The notes beneath the pieces were generated by a model. The model did no database searches and was not told where the DNA came from. It was given only the letters and a program-made list of their open reading frames with translations. DNA of 64,000 bases from Chamaelirium japonicum (Eukaryota > Streptophyta > Magnoliopsida > Liliales > Melanthiaceae). Location: positions 46,935,979-46,999,978 of the forward strand of contig OX393557.1 in the NCBI GenBank assembly GCA_947650365.1, given 5' to 3'. The translations under genes and the position numbers were made by a program. This document shows positions 24,001-40,261 of the stretch, piece after piece. Position 1 is the first letter of the stretch, and the number at the start of each line of letters is the position of its first letter.

Positions 24001-24554
24001 AGTTCTCTTACAGGGTATTATTAGGGCTCATCTCACCATCACTGTAACATGGGATTTGCAAGGGCCAGAGAAGGCAACCGGCTTCAGAAGGTAGCTCCTC
24101 CCATCAGGGACCAGAAGAACAGTCGATACAGGCGAGGAACAAGCTTCATCCCACGCCCTTTCGAAGGCCTGAAAGCGCGGCAAGATCGATCGGTACCCAC
24201 TGATCTCAGTAAAATTAAATCTGACCATTGGATGACAGTGAGATTAAGGGGTACGTACGTACGTACCTTCCTATCGTCAGTTCCATCGCCCCTAGCACCG
24301 TAGTCCATCACATTCACCACCCTCTCAAAGCCCCCCGGGCTGATCACCGGTCGATCGGAAGCCTCCGCGAGGAATCCCTCAGGCCCGTATCTGATCCCGG
24401 TGCTGTTGCCACCGGCCGTGACCGGATATGTGGGTCGGGGACTCTGCGCCGGAGCATCGTCCAAGTCCTCTAGATTGCTATAGCAAGAGAGAGAATGAGA
24501 GAAGATGAGAAGGGACAATAAGAGAAGCTCTTGTAGACCCATTTGTGGTCTCAT
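21034..24554 (-). CDS. Polygalacturonase, glycoside hydrolase family 28, nine exons, apparently intact
   Basis: Secreted pectin-cleaving enzyme of the cell wall. Inferred exons on the minus strand: 24554-24267, 24168-24037, 23944-23774, 23680-23660 (a 7-codon microexon), 23574-23367, 22698-22617, 22473-22365, 21458-21342, 21255-21034. They sum to 1350 nt, 449 residues plus stop, without internal stops and with GT/AG borders throughout. The N-terminus (MRPQMGLQELLLLSLLIFSH) is a signal peptide. All four family motifs are present: SPNTDGI, GDDCIS, CGPGHGIS and RIKTW, which include the catalytic aspartates, the histidine and the substrate-binding RIK. The microexon supplies PCIPAPT. Donors of introns 5 (GTGGGG) and 6 (GTCCGA) are weak. 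Intron 5 carries Tourist-like MITEs. Length and motifs fit plant PGs. Pollen, fruit or growth role cannot be told. Confidence 0.92.
22317..22334. repeat. Poly-G run in polygalacturonase intron 7
   Basis: An uninterrupted run of about 18 G. Prone to assembly and replication slippage. Confidence 0.9.
22839..23294. mobile_element. Two adjacent Tourist-like MITEs in polygalacturonase intron 5
   Basis: The outer ends GGGCCTGTTTGG (22839) and CCAAACAGGCCC (to 23294) are flanked by TTA at 22836-22838 and 23295-23297. An inner pair of ends (CCAAACAGACC, TTAATTA, GGTCCTG) near 23045-23070 splits the block into two elements. TTA duplications and GGGCCTGTTTGG-type ends fit the PIF/Harbinger Tourist group. 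A further end (CATCCAAACAGTGCC) lies just left at 22821-22835, the remains of a third copy. Confidence 0.75.
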
Positions 24555-24623
24555 GAGCAAGAGACAGGAGAGGATTAGCCCAAGTGGTAGGAGGTATGAT
24601 GGGGGAGCTGTGCCATCATGGGC

Positions 24624-24629
24624 TTATAT
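24624..24629 (-). promoter_or_regulatory. TATA box of polygalacturonase gene
   Basis: The minus strand reads CATATAAGCC about 70 bp upstream of the start codon, a plausible distance for a short 5' untranslated region. Confidence 0.5.
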
Positions 24630-24661
24630 GTGAAGAAAATAGATAGGGATTGCTTATACAC

Positions 24662-24662
<1 letters not shown>

Positions 24663-24710
<48 letters not shown>

Positions 24711-24724
24711 TCTACTCAATCCAT

Positions 24725-24788
<64 letters not shown>
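24663..24788. repeat. Two (GA)n microsatellites upstream of the polygalacturonase gene
   Basis: GA runs at about 24663-24708 and 24727-24788 are separated by a short unique spacer and repeat the motif GGTTCTACTCAAT after each run. They lie directly upstream of the TATA box, so they read as a CT-rich promoter on the coding strand. Confidence 0.95.
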
Positions 24789-24791
<3 letters not shown>

Positions 24792-24799
24792 GTTCTACT

Positions 24800-27728
<2,929 letters not shown>

Positions 27729-29663
27729 ATATATCTATATAATAAGCTACAGTTTTGTGGGGGGTACAAAGAACGGTCGTGATCTGTCTTTGACGGGGAG
27801 ATAGAAAAGAGGGGTTAAGATAAATTGATATTAGGACGAGTAAGATTCATCTAGGGAGAGGGGAATGGCTAAGATTGAATGGGGTTGAAATGGAGGGGTG
27901 CAATTAAGTGCATGAAGAAATAAATGAGGGAAGGACCTGATTGAAAATAAAAAATATTTATAATCGTTTAGAGGGTTTTAATATAAAAAAAAGGACATAT
28001 TTGGTATTAATCTTATTGTTGACGCGTATAGCTTTCATCTATACGTGGTCCCCCCTCCCCCATAATTGCTCCCGTCTAAACATTAAAACTGAAAGAGATC
28101 ATCAACCGTTGAAAAAAAAAACGAAACAGATCATCACAGCCGTCGGCCTCTCTCTCTCTCTCTCTGTGATCTCTCTCTCACGGATCTCATCCGTTCGATG
28201 ATTCGATCGAACGGTTAAAGCTTTTAACCGGGACGGAAAGGTTTTGTGTCGTCCGATTCATGCCGATCAGACGGCCGGAAAGGGTTAAAGCTTTTAACCG
28301 GCGGAAAGCACCGTGAGATCTCATTCGAATAAGACAACAAAGTATGATTTTGTTTTATCCTATTCGAATTCGAACTCATCCGTTCGATCATTCGATCAAA
28401 CGGTTAAAGCTTTTAACCGGGGCGGAAAGGATTTGTGCCGTCCGATACACGCCGATCGGACGGTCAGGAACGTTTAAAGCTTTTAACCGGGCGGAAAGGA
28501 TTTGAACCGTCCGATTCACATCGATCGGATGGCCGAAAATGATTATCATTATCGCATCCAATCATTGCTTTCCTATGCTTGATTGTTTGACGTGAATTCG
28601 ATTCACTGGGTCGGGATTGGGTGCAACGGATGGCTATGATCCCGACTGCTTAGCATGAATGATGTGTCATCAATTTGCCGATTTCTCATAGATCCAGCAT
28701 TGAGTTATGAAAAACTCAAATGCTTTCCCCTTTTAACTTCTTCTCAACATTGAGTCATGAAGAACAATTTTTTTTTCTTCTTTTTGCTAGAGAAAGAGAT
28801 GGCAAAGCTTCCTCATAGATCTAGCTAACATGGCAATACCATTGTTGGACCCGCCTTCGACGGCAAGTCAAGCGATGGTACTGGCACACAATTGCTTGCG
28901 GGTGTTGCATACATTTTTAGATTTTTTTTCTATTTTTTTTAGAACTCTGTTTTTTGTTTGAGAATGAACAACTTTGTATTTTATTGTATGAATCCAACTA
29001 TTATGATTATATAGGTGCTAATATAGGTTCTTGAGATGTTAACCATCTTCTTTTTTCCTAAAGCTTCAAAGGGTTATAGAGAGTATATCATAATTGATTT
29101 TTTTTTTATTTTTTTTTTTTTGGGGGGGGGGGGGGGGGGGGCGGGGTACGGGATGGGGGTTAGGCAGATGCATGCGTGGGGTTGGGAAGGGAGGATGTAA
29201 GGAAAGAAGCATGAGGGCCTATGGAAACCAGACCAATGGGGGGTACTTGGACAGAGAGCATATGGATGAAGTAAAAGATTTCGAGGGCGATGACTTTATT
29301 TTCGGCGGGGTGGTTTCTGAATAATATAGTCGCCCTGCTGAAAATGGTCGTCACGACCGATGTGGGCGTCCCCTTCGAATTTGGACGTCCTCGATGAATG
29401 TGGGTGCCCCCATCGAATGTGGGCGCCTTCACAGAATATGGGAGCCTGCACCAAGTCAAATGTGTGTGCCGACATGATCATCTTCAAGCTTCTTTTTTGT
29501 TGTCTCCTTGAAATATTGTCACCTCCATCGAAATATTATTATCGCTTTTGAATTATTATTGTCACCCTTAAAATATTCACCTCCCTCAAAATTTTGTCAC
29601 ACCCCCAAAATTAAGTCACCGCCCTCGAAATCTTTTGCGTGCCGATAGGCACGGGCATTACTA

Positions 29664-29664
<1 letters not shown>
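27729..29664. other. No recognisable gene
   Basis: Holds the palindrome-rich repeat at 28170-28520, poly-T and poly-G (29121-29140) runs, and at 29320-29640 a degenerate GGGCGYC/GAAATATTGTCACC-type segment with a relative at about 34350-34770. No supported coding sequence. Confidence 0.5.
28170..28520. repeat. Duplicated block with four near-palindromes GGTTAAAGCTTTTAACC
   Basis: The near-palindrome occurs at about 28213, 28283, 28402 and 28482 (the last starts GTTTAAAG). It is followed by CCG...CGGAAAGG each time, and neighbouring copies share CCGTCCGATNCAYGCCGATC. The block is a roughly 190-bp duplication (TCATCCGTTCGATNATTCGA at both starts). Confidence 0.85.

Positions 29665-29733
<69 letters not shown>
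29665..29733. repeat. (TA)n tract
   Basis: Left flank of E5. Confidence 0.97.
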
Positions 29734-29735
<2 letters not shown>

Positions 29736-29833
29736 GGATGGATACTCTCACTAATGGGTTCTTACTAATAGCCTCTTACTAATGATCCGGGCCGTCCGTT
29801 CCTATTCGGATGGATCCGATTAAAATCTCCCCC

Positions 29834-29885
<52 letters not shown>

Positions 29886-30354
29886 TTCTCTTTCTCTCTC
29901 ACAGTGCAGCAGCCGGACCCCCTCCCGACCCTGACCTTCCCCCCCGGGCTCTGGCCTTCCCTTCCGGCGGCAACACCGGCAGCCTCGATCGACCCCCCGG
30001 CAGCCCCGATCGCTCTTCCCCTCCGGCTCCGGCGCCGATCGGAGCCCCGGGGGGTGGGGCGGGGGGGGGGGGGGGGGGAAAGGTCTGATGCGATCGGGGC
30101 CGGGGCCGGACCGATCGGCGCCGGAGCCGGGGTTGGGGGGGGGGGTTGGTGTCGCCGGAAGGGGCTGCCGGAGCCGGAGCCGGCCGGGGTCGGGGGGAAG
30201 GGGCTGGGTCGGGGGGAAGAGGCTGGGTTTTACTCGAGAGAGAGAGAGAGTGGGAGAGGGAGGAAAAATCAGATCCATCCATCGGATCCGATCCGATGGA
30301 TAAGATAATTAGTAAGGGCCATTAGTAAGAGCCCATTAGTGAGAGTATCCCTCC

Positions 30355-30356
<2 letters not shown>
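29734..30356. mobile_element. Fold-back element E5 with GC-rich cargo in (TA)n
   Basis: The ends GGGGATGGATACTCTCACTA and, in reverse complement, GGGGAGGGATACTCTCACTA extend through ACTAATGGG...TTACTAAT. The interior is a (CT)n run, then about 330 bp of C-rich turning to G-rich sequence. Its Pro-, Gly- and Arg-rich frames on both strands have no recognisable domain. Confidence 0.8.

Positions 30357-30413
<57 letters not shown>
30357..30413. repeat. (TA)n tract
   Basis: Between E5 and E6. Confidence 0.97.
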
Positions 30414-30416
<3 letters not shown>

Positions 30417-30804
30417 GAATGCTTAGGTGAGCTATGAGCTACGGAAGGAGAAAATGAGCTACGGATATTTTGACCACCCTAGAAGTTTTGGAATTTCGTG
30501 AAAATCGGTGGGTGTGTTCTCTAGGGTACATGATCATCCTCACCAATTTTCAATGAATTCCAAAACTTCTATGGTCATCAAATGGTAGAAGCTTTATCTA
30601 CCGTCCGTAGTAACCGTTAATTTTGCTTCTACCATTTGATGACCCTAGAAGTTTTGGAATTTCTTAAAAATTGGTGAGGATGATCATATTACCCTAGAGA
30701 ACACACCCACCGATTTTCATGAAATTCCAAAACTTCTAGGGTGGTCAAAATATCCGTAGCTCATTTTCTCCTTCCGTAGCTCATAGCTCACCTAAGCATT
30801 CCTC
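30414..30804. mobile_element. Fold-back element E6 in (TA)n
   Basis: Near-perfect fold-back: GAGGAATGCTTAGGTGAGCT at the left equals the reverse complement of the right end. The arms carry a TTTTGGAATTTC...GAAATTCCAAAA inner hairpin. The centre is GTAACCGTTAATTTTG. High arm identity suggests a recent element. Confidence 0.88.
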
Positions 30805-31707
<903 letters not shown>

Positions 31708-31722
31708 TATATATATATATAT
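31708..31722. repeat. Short (TA)n link
   Basis: Only about 15 bp separate E7 and E8. Confidence 0.95.
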
Positions 31723-33517
<1,795 letters not shown>

Positions 33518-33574
33518 GAGCGTGACTTTGTATGCACATGCAATGAATGATTAAATGTATGCTCCTCTATTAAC

Positions 33575-33578
<4 letters not shown>

Positions 33579-33661
<83 letters not shown>
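33579..33661. repeat. (GA)n microsatellite
   Basis: GA run with one GCGA interruption near the end. Confidence 0.96.
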
Positions 33662-33748
33662 CTCAGATGAATGTGTGAATTTACCTTCTAATCGAATTGC
33701 TGTAAACCGTGGCTTAATCTTGATCTTCATCCTGTATAATATTTGATG

Positions 33749-33963
33749 GGTAAATTACAGTCCCCCCCCCCCTTTTAGTTTTGCTAAAAAACACTTAACT
33801 TTCCTATAGTTAAAAAGCTACATTTTGTCCCTTCAATTCAGTTTTGATAAGATAATAATTACTAAATGAGGAAATTAAGTGGTTGATAAAAGGGGGTATT
33901 GTGCTAACATTTCAAACTACGGTGTTTTTAAGCTAAACTTTTGGGGTCAAGATGTAATTTATG
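33749..33963. mobile_element. Fold-back MITE
   Basis: GGTAAATTACAGTCCCC at the left and GGGGTCAAGATGTAATTTA at the right pair, with pairing continuing through TTAGCTTAAAAACAC-like sequence. A relative lies at 36136-36398. Confidence 0.6.
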
Positions 33964-35004
33964 TATATTTGATTTGGTTGACGTGATGCTTGCTTAACTT
34001 TGATTGTGACTATGGTTAAACATCCTAACAAAAAAACCTAGGGTTAAACCAAGCCAACTCAAAGTGGAAACGGCTAGCTAGATCATGTCAGCTTGAATCT
34101 CGGTGGTGACTGAACGTAGCAATTGATAGATTTTAAGTTATTTTTTTTATTTGGTAAGAAAAAGTGATAATTTTGTGTTTGTCCACATAAACAACTACCC
34201 TTTTTCTGTCACTCAACACCCCATGCAACATATTCTCTCTCTCTCTCTCTCTCTCAATTTTCTCTTCGCCATCTAAATTTTTACGTTCCCTTAGGCCCTG
34301 GATTTTCACTATATTTTTGCGATATATTTATTTTTGTGTTTTTTTCTTAAATTATGTCGTCGACCTCGAAATTATGTCACCTCCCTCAAAATTTGTTGAC
34401 GCCCTGAAAATTGTCGCCGTTGTCGAAATTATTGATTGTGGGCTCCCTCACCGAAAGTGTTTTATGACTTCAGCTTCTACTTCCATGTTTGGTTTCCGAA
34501 ACAAACTTATGTGGTGTAGGGATCATTGCCGCCACATTCTTGTGCCTGCTGATTGTGATCAAGATGAGGTTTTAGGTCGACAAGCTCTCAAATTTGCCAT
34601 CTTCTAGCGATAGTGGTATGTTCCTTCACTTCAATTCCATGTTAATTTTTTCGCGTCAGTTGATTGTTGCTTCTTCACACAGTGTGGGCATCCCCGCAAA
34701 TGTGGGCACCTTTGAATTTGGACGGCCTTGTCGAATGTGCGTGCTGATATGATCATTTTTATATTTTTTTTATGTTGCCGTCCAAGTCTAAGGGTTTTGG
34801 ACACGATCCAAAACTAGATACAACACGAACACGACCCATTGCCACCCCTACCTTTATGCGGACAAATTACTCGTGTGATCGAATTTCTCCATGGAAGTAT
34901 GGAACACCATGAAAGTAATTCAGTGTTAGGTTTCTACAGTGACGGTACCGTATATGATAACCTCGTTCCACTGCGAGTAATGCTATTTCAAATCCACGCG
35001 TTAG
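33964..35004. other. No recognisable gene; repeat fragments
   Basis: 34350-34770 resembles 29320-29640 (GAATTTGGACG, ATGATCATNTT). 34785-34858 is a truncated end of the hAT-like MITE at 35313 (ACCCATTGCCACCCCTA). No coding sequence is supported. Confidence 0.5.
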
Positions 35005-35134
35005 CAACATCCTGACGTGGAAGCCGATCACAGTCGTTGGATGCCTTTCGGTTTGGGGGTGGGGGAATGTGATTCACATACCGGGATGGGTGCATCGAAC
35101 GGATGTGATGAGTGTGCCATGTCAGGATGTTGCC
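35005..35134. mobile_element. Short inverted-repeat element
   Basis: GCAACATCCTGACGTGGAA at the left pairs with the reverse complement of GCCATGTCAGGATGTTGC at the right. A related element is at about 37487-37622. Confidence 0.5.
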
Positions 35135-35312
35135 TACATCCGATAGTGAAAGAGCAGTTTTGGTTCCAATGGGTACACGCCGAGTAAAAAATTTAACGAC
35201 CGGCTTCTATAATTTAACCGGTGACTACGACCTGCCAATGTTACAAAACCACGTTTTATTTTTATATTTATATATGAACAAATTGAGAGACACTATGAGG
35301 GGCAGTCTGTTG

Positions 35313-35782
35313 TAGGGCTGGCAATTTCGGACCCGACACGGCAGACCCGACACGAAGTTAGCGGGTCTGGGTCAGGGCTAAACAGGTTCGGGTCGTAAAC
35401 GGGTCGACATGATAGACCCGTTTAATTAACGGGTCGGATCCAGGTTTAGGGTCTGGACACGATAGACCCGGGAAGACCCGTTTAGTAATCAACGGGTTAT
35501 GTCGGGTCGGGTCTACCCGCAATCCGATACTACAATATATAATACCAGCGGGTCTTTCGGGTCCAGTCGGGTCGAGTCGGATTGGGTCGGATCGGGTCAA
35601 CTGAATAGTCCCGGGTGATAAACGGGTCTTATCGGGTCTACCCGTTTATTAGCGGGTCGGGTACGGGTTTAGGATCTAGACATGATTAGTTAAACGGGTC
35701 GGGTCCGGGTCTGGGGATTTTGGACACGAACCCGACTAGACACGACACGAACCCGACCCGACCCGACCCATTGCCACCCCTA
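35313..35782. mobile_element. hAT-like MITE rich in GACCCG
   Basis: TAGGGCTGGCAAT at the left end and, in reverse complement, TAGGGGTGGCAAT at the right end are flanked by GTCTGTTG (35305-35312) and GTCGGTTG (35783-35790), an 8-bp duplication with one mismatch. The 470-bp interior is repeated GGGTCGGGTC/GACCCGACAC. Non-coding. Confidence 0.8.
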
Positions 35783-36135
35783 GTCGGTTGTCCGCCATTG
35801 TGAAGATCCCGATTGGCATCGCCTGATTGGTGGTACCAGTGGCAGAGCAAAAAATTCACTCAAGTGGGAACGATCTTTGCTTGGCTTTAAAAGTTTTATC
35901 CAATTTTTACCATCAAAGGATTTGAATTGATTGACTACAAAAATACTTCTCCTTCAGTTCATATGCATACAGAACTCTTCCATCGAAAAAAAATACTATG
36001 TTTCGGGCAAAGGATGATTGAAGTGGACAGAAACAGAGTATCAGAGAATACAATTTGAGTCTTGAGATTGTGCAATGCTACCGCAAGATAGTCGTGGGAC
36101 GAATGAGAGAGAATAATGATGATTTTATATTTTTT

Positions 36136-36398
36136 TTGATAAATTATATCTTACCCATTAAAAATTAGCTTGAAAACACCCAAACCCCTTAATTTAATTA
36201 TTTTGTTCCTAATGGCTCCCTAAAGCTTTAAATGTTAGCACAATATACCCTTTTGTCAATTACTTTATCTCCTCATATGGTAATCTTTATCTGATTCAAA
36301 CTGAATTAAGGTGGTAAAATATAGTTTTTAAGCTATAGGGGGGGGTTAAGTGTTTTTGGGCGTAGCTTGAGGGGGTCAAAGTATACTATGTTTACTGG
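36136..36398. mobile_element. Fold-back MITE
   Basis: The left arm TTGATAAATTATATCTTACC pairs imperfectly with the right arm GGGTCAAAGTATACTATGTT. Same family as 33749-33963. Confidence 0.5.
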
Positions 36399-36950
36399 TG
36401 GTTTTTTTTTTTACAAACACAATGACAAACCAGACCCATGAAGTGGGGGCGGGCCATTACTCTTCTGTTTTTTTTAAATTTTAGTGCTTGTTTGGAATGC
36501 CGATGTATTGAGCCGGCCAATCTTCACTTCATTGGTTTGGATTGTTAATGTGATTGTTGATAGAGAATGCACAAATAAGATTATTTTTGTTATTTTTAAA
36601 ATCTTAGTGGGGGCAGCTGTCTACTGGGCCTATGTTGGATCCACCCCTGGGTGGTACTATGGACCATGGGATGAACCCTAGAGGATGCCACCATCGTTGG
36701 CCGTCACCATCCCGTCGGACACCACCCTTGCCGACCATCGCCTCCCTCCATTTGTGGGTGTGGGGGTCGATGACGGGCAAGCAGTTTCCGACGAGTGTAG
36801 CAATCAATATGTGGCGGCGACGATTGCCGACGATGTTGGCGTCCCCACTAGGTTTAATTCCATGGCATATAGTATCACCAATCCGAAAATGGCAGCTGAC
36901 GTCATAACGTGGATTGTCAGCAACTTGTTCCGTAGACAAAAAAAAAAAAG
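36399..36950. other. No recognised gene
   Basis: Overlapping open frames on both strands at 36600-36970 have no domain that I recognise. Confidence 0.45.
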
Positions 36951-37211
36951 TTATTTTGACTTGGCCCCCCAAATTATGCCTTGAATTAGACTTTACTCCT
37001 CATATTTCCATTAATTAGATTTTACCCCCCAAAAATAACTGTTCCATCAGCTCACCCCTCAAAACTTTATTTCTTTTCCGTCAGCTCACCCTTCCTCTTA
37101 GATGATGAGCCGACGGAACAGTTAATTTTGGGGGGTAAAGTCTAATTAATAAAACATGGGGTGTAAAATCTAATTCAAGGCAAAATTTGGGGGGCAAGGT
37201 CAAATTTTTAC
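36951..37211. mobile_element. Fold-back MITE
   Basis: The arms pair through GCCCCCCAAATTNTGCCTTG and GAATTAGAYTTTAC. Non-coding. Confidence 0.7.
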
Positions 37212-37486
37212 TGGTACATGCGGTCAATGGCATCCAAGTATTTCAGGTTAACGATTACTTGGAACAATCACCAATCACATCACTCAAGTCGTCATGATTT
37301 TGGTAAATAACGAACCAAAAGTTTGGACGTTTGGGGATTTTGGACCAAACGACGCCACTTTTTAAGTCCGGTAAAGCAAACGGTTGCTTGTGAGTTGTGA
37401 GTCTTGTGACCCATCCCGGGTGGTAGCTTTCCCTTGCGCCATCCTGCCTGGGCAATGCTATTCAGTCATTCAGTTTTTCATCGGAT

Positions 37487-37622
37487 CGGGCCATCCTGAT
37501 GTGGCACCTGATAATAGTCGTTCCTTTACCTGCCAGTCGGGATATATGAGCATGATTCATCTGTTCTGGATGGGTGCAACGTCAACGGGCGGTAGTGATT
37601 AAGTGCCACATCAGGATGATCT
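37487..37622. mobile_element. Short inverted-repeat element
   Basis: CATCCTGATGTGGCACCTGA at the left pairs with AAGTGCCACATCAGGATG at the right. Related to 35005-35134. Confidence 0.5.
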
Positions 37623-38039
37623 GATCTGGACGGAAAACAGGATGGCTGTCGAGCATTTTCCATCTTCTCCCATTTTTGTTCATCTTTCGAGAAGAACCCA
37701 GAAACGACATTCTAATATTAGATCCTTAAGAGATCTGGATATGGAATCCAATATCATAACTCCTATCATAAAGTCCTTTTGTCGAGATGCTTGTGAGGAT
37801 GTCTTATTGAGCACAATAACACTACATGAATGTTGGCTATTAGCGGCAGTTTTTAGTAATTGTCACTAAATCTTTCATACTTGTGAAACATTATTTTTAA
37901 CTATAAAAACTAGTAATTTGATGTTTCTATATGTTTATTTTTGAGAAAGTATTATCTGCTAGAAAATAGCAAAGACAATTATATATTTTGAGCTGCACTT
38001 TTGATTGCTTATAAAAGTTAGAATTATTGTAGTGGAACT

Positions 38040-38250
38040 CTACCTTCATCGTCAACGATGTCGTTTGGGTCTGTTTGATGCTCTTCTAAAAAACAGCGCC
38101 ACCCACTAAGATGAAAACATAACCCGATGTTGACTTCCTGGAGTCGATGCAACCCGCAAAGTCAGAATTCGAGTATCCTCGACTAACTCTATAACATCAA
38201 AGTGTTTATATGTAAATATGTTGTCCTTCGTCCCATGCAGATATCAGTGA
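38040..38250 (-). pseudogene. Ty1/copia RNase H relic
   Basis: Minus-strand translation in two frames gives YLHGTKDNIFTY, then GYSNSDFAGCIDSRKSTSGY, then VFILVGGAVF, a stop, and KSIKQTQTTS. This is the copia RNase H signature around its first catalytic aspartate. A frameshift separates the two parts and a TAG replaces the usual Ser/Trp position. It is isolated, with no LTRs seen. Confidence 0.75.
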
Positions 38251-39220
38251 CCTTCTTAGCACGATGGGTAGCATAGTGAGAGGGAGGCTGGTCTCTCACC
38301 CGGTTTGCCAGAGATGGTTTTTTTCATAAGAGTTTTCACCTAAACAATTCTTCGTGTGCTTTCTATTTTCGCCCGAGTAGGACCTTGCGTGCATCCACCT
38401 ACTAAGGCCATGGAGAGAGACGAAAGGTTGAGAGATCACTTTATTTGAATATCTTGTGATGATGACTGCTATGCTTTTTTACGTTCTCATCATACATTCG
38501 TGAGCTATCTTACTTGATTGGGTTCCCCTACGTCCGCTAGGGAAGTCTTAGCCATCAAACCATCCTTAGGGTTTTGCATACTAGCACATCTATTCCTCGT
38601 TAGGAATACTCGGTAAACCAAGCCTAACCGGCCTAATTGGGTCGATTTGGCTAAGGTTTTTTAAATATTTGGTTTTGTTCCAATTTTTTTTTTTTAAAAA
38701 CCTTTTAGTTCAGTTCCGTTCTGAATCTAAGTTTTGTGACCCGAACTAACTCGAGCCGAACCATTGACATATATATGTGCGTTGAATAGTCGCCATTAGA
38801 TCTTTTTTACTTTGTTGGATGACATTAGGCTTCATGGATTGTTGATGTTGTATGAGGTTGGTTGTATCTTTATTTGACATGGTTGTCATTTGGTTATTTA
38901 GGTGTATGTTCAAGTAGGTAGTAGCTACTTATATTAGTTATTTACTTATATGTTCAAGGTAATCTAGAGATTTGACTTATATTGGTTTGGTTTGGTTTTT
39001 ACCAAAGATGGTTTGGTTCGGTTCCATTTTTTACACAATCGATCACCTTCTATTTGGTTTCAAATTTTTCAAAAACCCAAACCAACCTGAGCCATGAACA
39101 CCCCTAAGTCTAAGTAAGTGCCTAATTGTACGTGCAACAGAATAGAGGGTGGGAGATAACTGAGAGTTAAGTTCACCACGTATGTTGTTCACATTAGAAG
39201 GTAATGCATTCCCCCCCCCC
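38251..39220. other. No recognisable gene
   Basis: Contains a decayed GGTTTGGTTYGGTT/AACCGAACC-type repeat at about 38620-39105 ending GAACACCCCTAAG, similar in style to repeat R. A poly-C run lies at 39210-39222. Confidence 0.45.
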
Positions 39221-39222
39221 CC

Positions 39223-39270
39223 CTAGGGGTGTGCAGGATCCAAACCAAACTGACCAATTTCCATCGGTTT
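39223..39270. repeat. Dispersed repeat R, copy 2, left end
   Basis: Starts TAGGGGTGTGCAGGATCC and is cut by the CACTA element after CATCGGTTT. Continues at 55089. Confidence 0.75.
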
Positions 39271-39284
39271 CACTACAAAAAAAA

Positions 39285-39825
39285 CAATTATTACCGACGG
39301 ACAATATCCGTCGGTAATATTAAATTTCCGTCGGTAATGTTATATAGCGACGGAAGATATTTCCGTCGCTGGCTGTCGGGAAAGAAGGCGTCGGGGAAAA
39401 CAATACGACGGACCAAATATTACCATCGGTAATAATAATTAATACCGACGGTAATATTAACGCCGTCGGTAATATTTAATCAATTAAAAACTAATATAAT
39501 ATAGTATTGCCGACGAAATATAAGAATCCGTCGGTAATATATAACCATTTTACCGACGGGTATAGTTTATACTGTCAGTAATACTATATATATTACCGAC
39601 ACATATATATATATTGCCCGTCGGTAATAATATATATATTACCGACCAAATTTATATAACCGTCGGTAATACTATATATATTACCGACGCATATATATAT
39701 TACCCGTCGGTAATAATATATATATTACCGACGGATACTATATGCCGTCGGCAAAGTATTAATAATTTAAAAAAAATAAAAATATTATTACCGACGGAAT
39801 AATTAATTTCCGTCGGTAATAAGTA
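39285..39825. repeat. CACTA subterminal repeat array (left)
   Basis: About 23 copies of TACCGACGG or its reverse complement CCGTCGGTA, with variants, mostly alternating in orientation and 15-25 bp apart. In En/Spm such subterminal motifs bind the TNPA protein. Confidence 0.88.
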
Positions 39826-40093
39826 TGTTTTTTTTTTTAATAAATTTACCTAAATAATGTTATTTAATTCCTGTGATTCAATACCACAATATATTACCAC
39901 AATTTATCAAATATTACCACAATTTATAAAATATTACCATAAATTTTAAAATATTACCTAAATTGATAAAAAATTACAGCAAATTATCAAATATTACCAC
40001 AGTTCCCGGCCGACAATTATAGACAAGAACAAAAAATAACCATATATTACAAAATAATATTTACACAATCCAGAACTGAGAGATGATACATGT

Positions 40094-40219
40094 CCTATCT
40101 CAACCACCCCCGCCCGCCACCAACGCCGGTGCTCTCATCGATCCCCTGACGCCGCCCTATCTCAACCACGCCCGCCCACCACCAACGCTGGTGCTCTCAT
40201 CGATCCCCTGACGCCGCCC
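40094..40219. repeat. Tandem duplication of about 63 bp inside CACTA
   Basis: Two units starting CCTATCTCAACCAC and ending CTGACGCCGC differ at about three positions. Confidence 0.85.
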
Positions 40220-40261
40220 TGCTCCTGCAATTAACATGTATTTGTTAAAAAAATGGTTTTA

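Noticed and set aside
23305..24303. Several plus-strand frames at 23123-24303
   Set aside because: Antisense shadows of the polygalacturonase exons.
29810..30308. Overlapping Pro/Ser/Gly-rich open frames on both strands
   Set aside because: They come from the CT and GC-rich interior of fold-back element E5. Similar frames on both strands show composition, not coding.
36604..36984. Pair of overlapping frames on opposite strands of about 100-120 codons
   Set aside because: No recognisable motif and no splice or promoter support. Kept only as an uncharacterised region.
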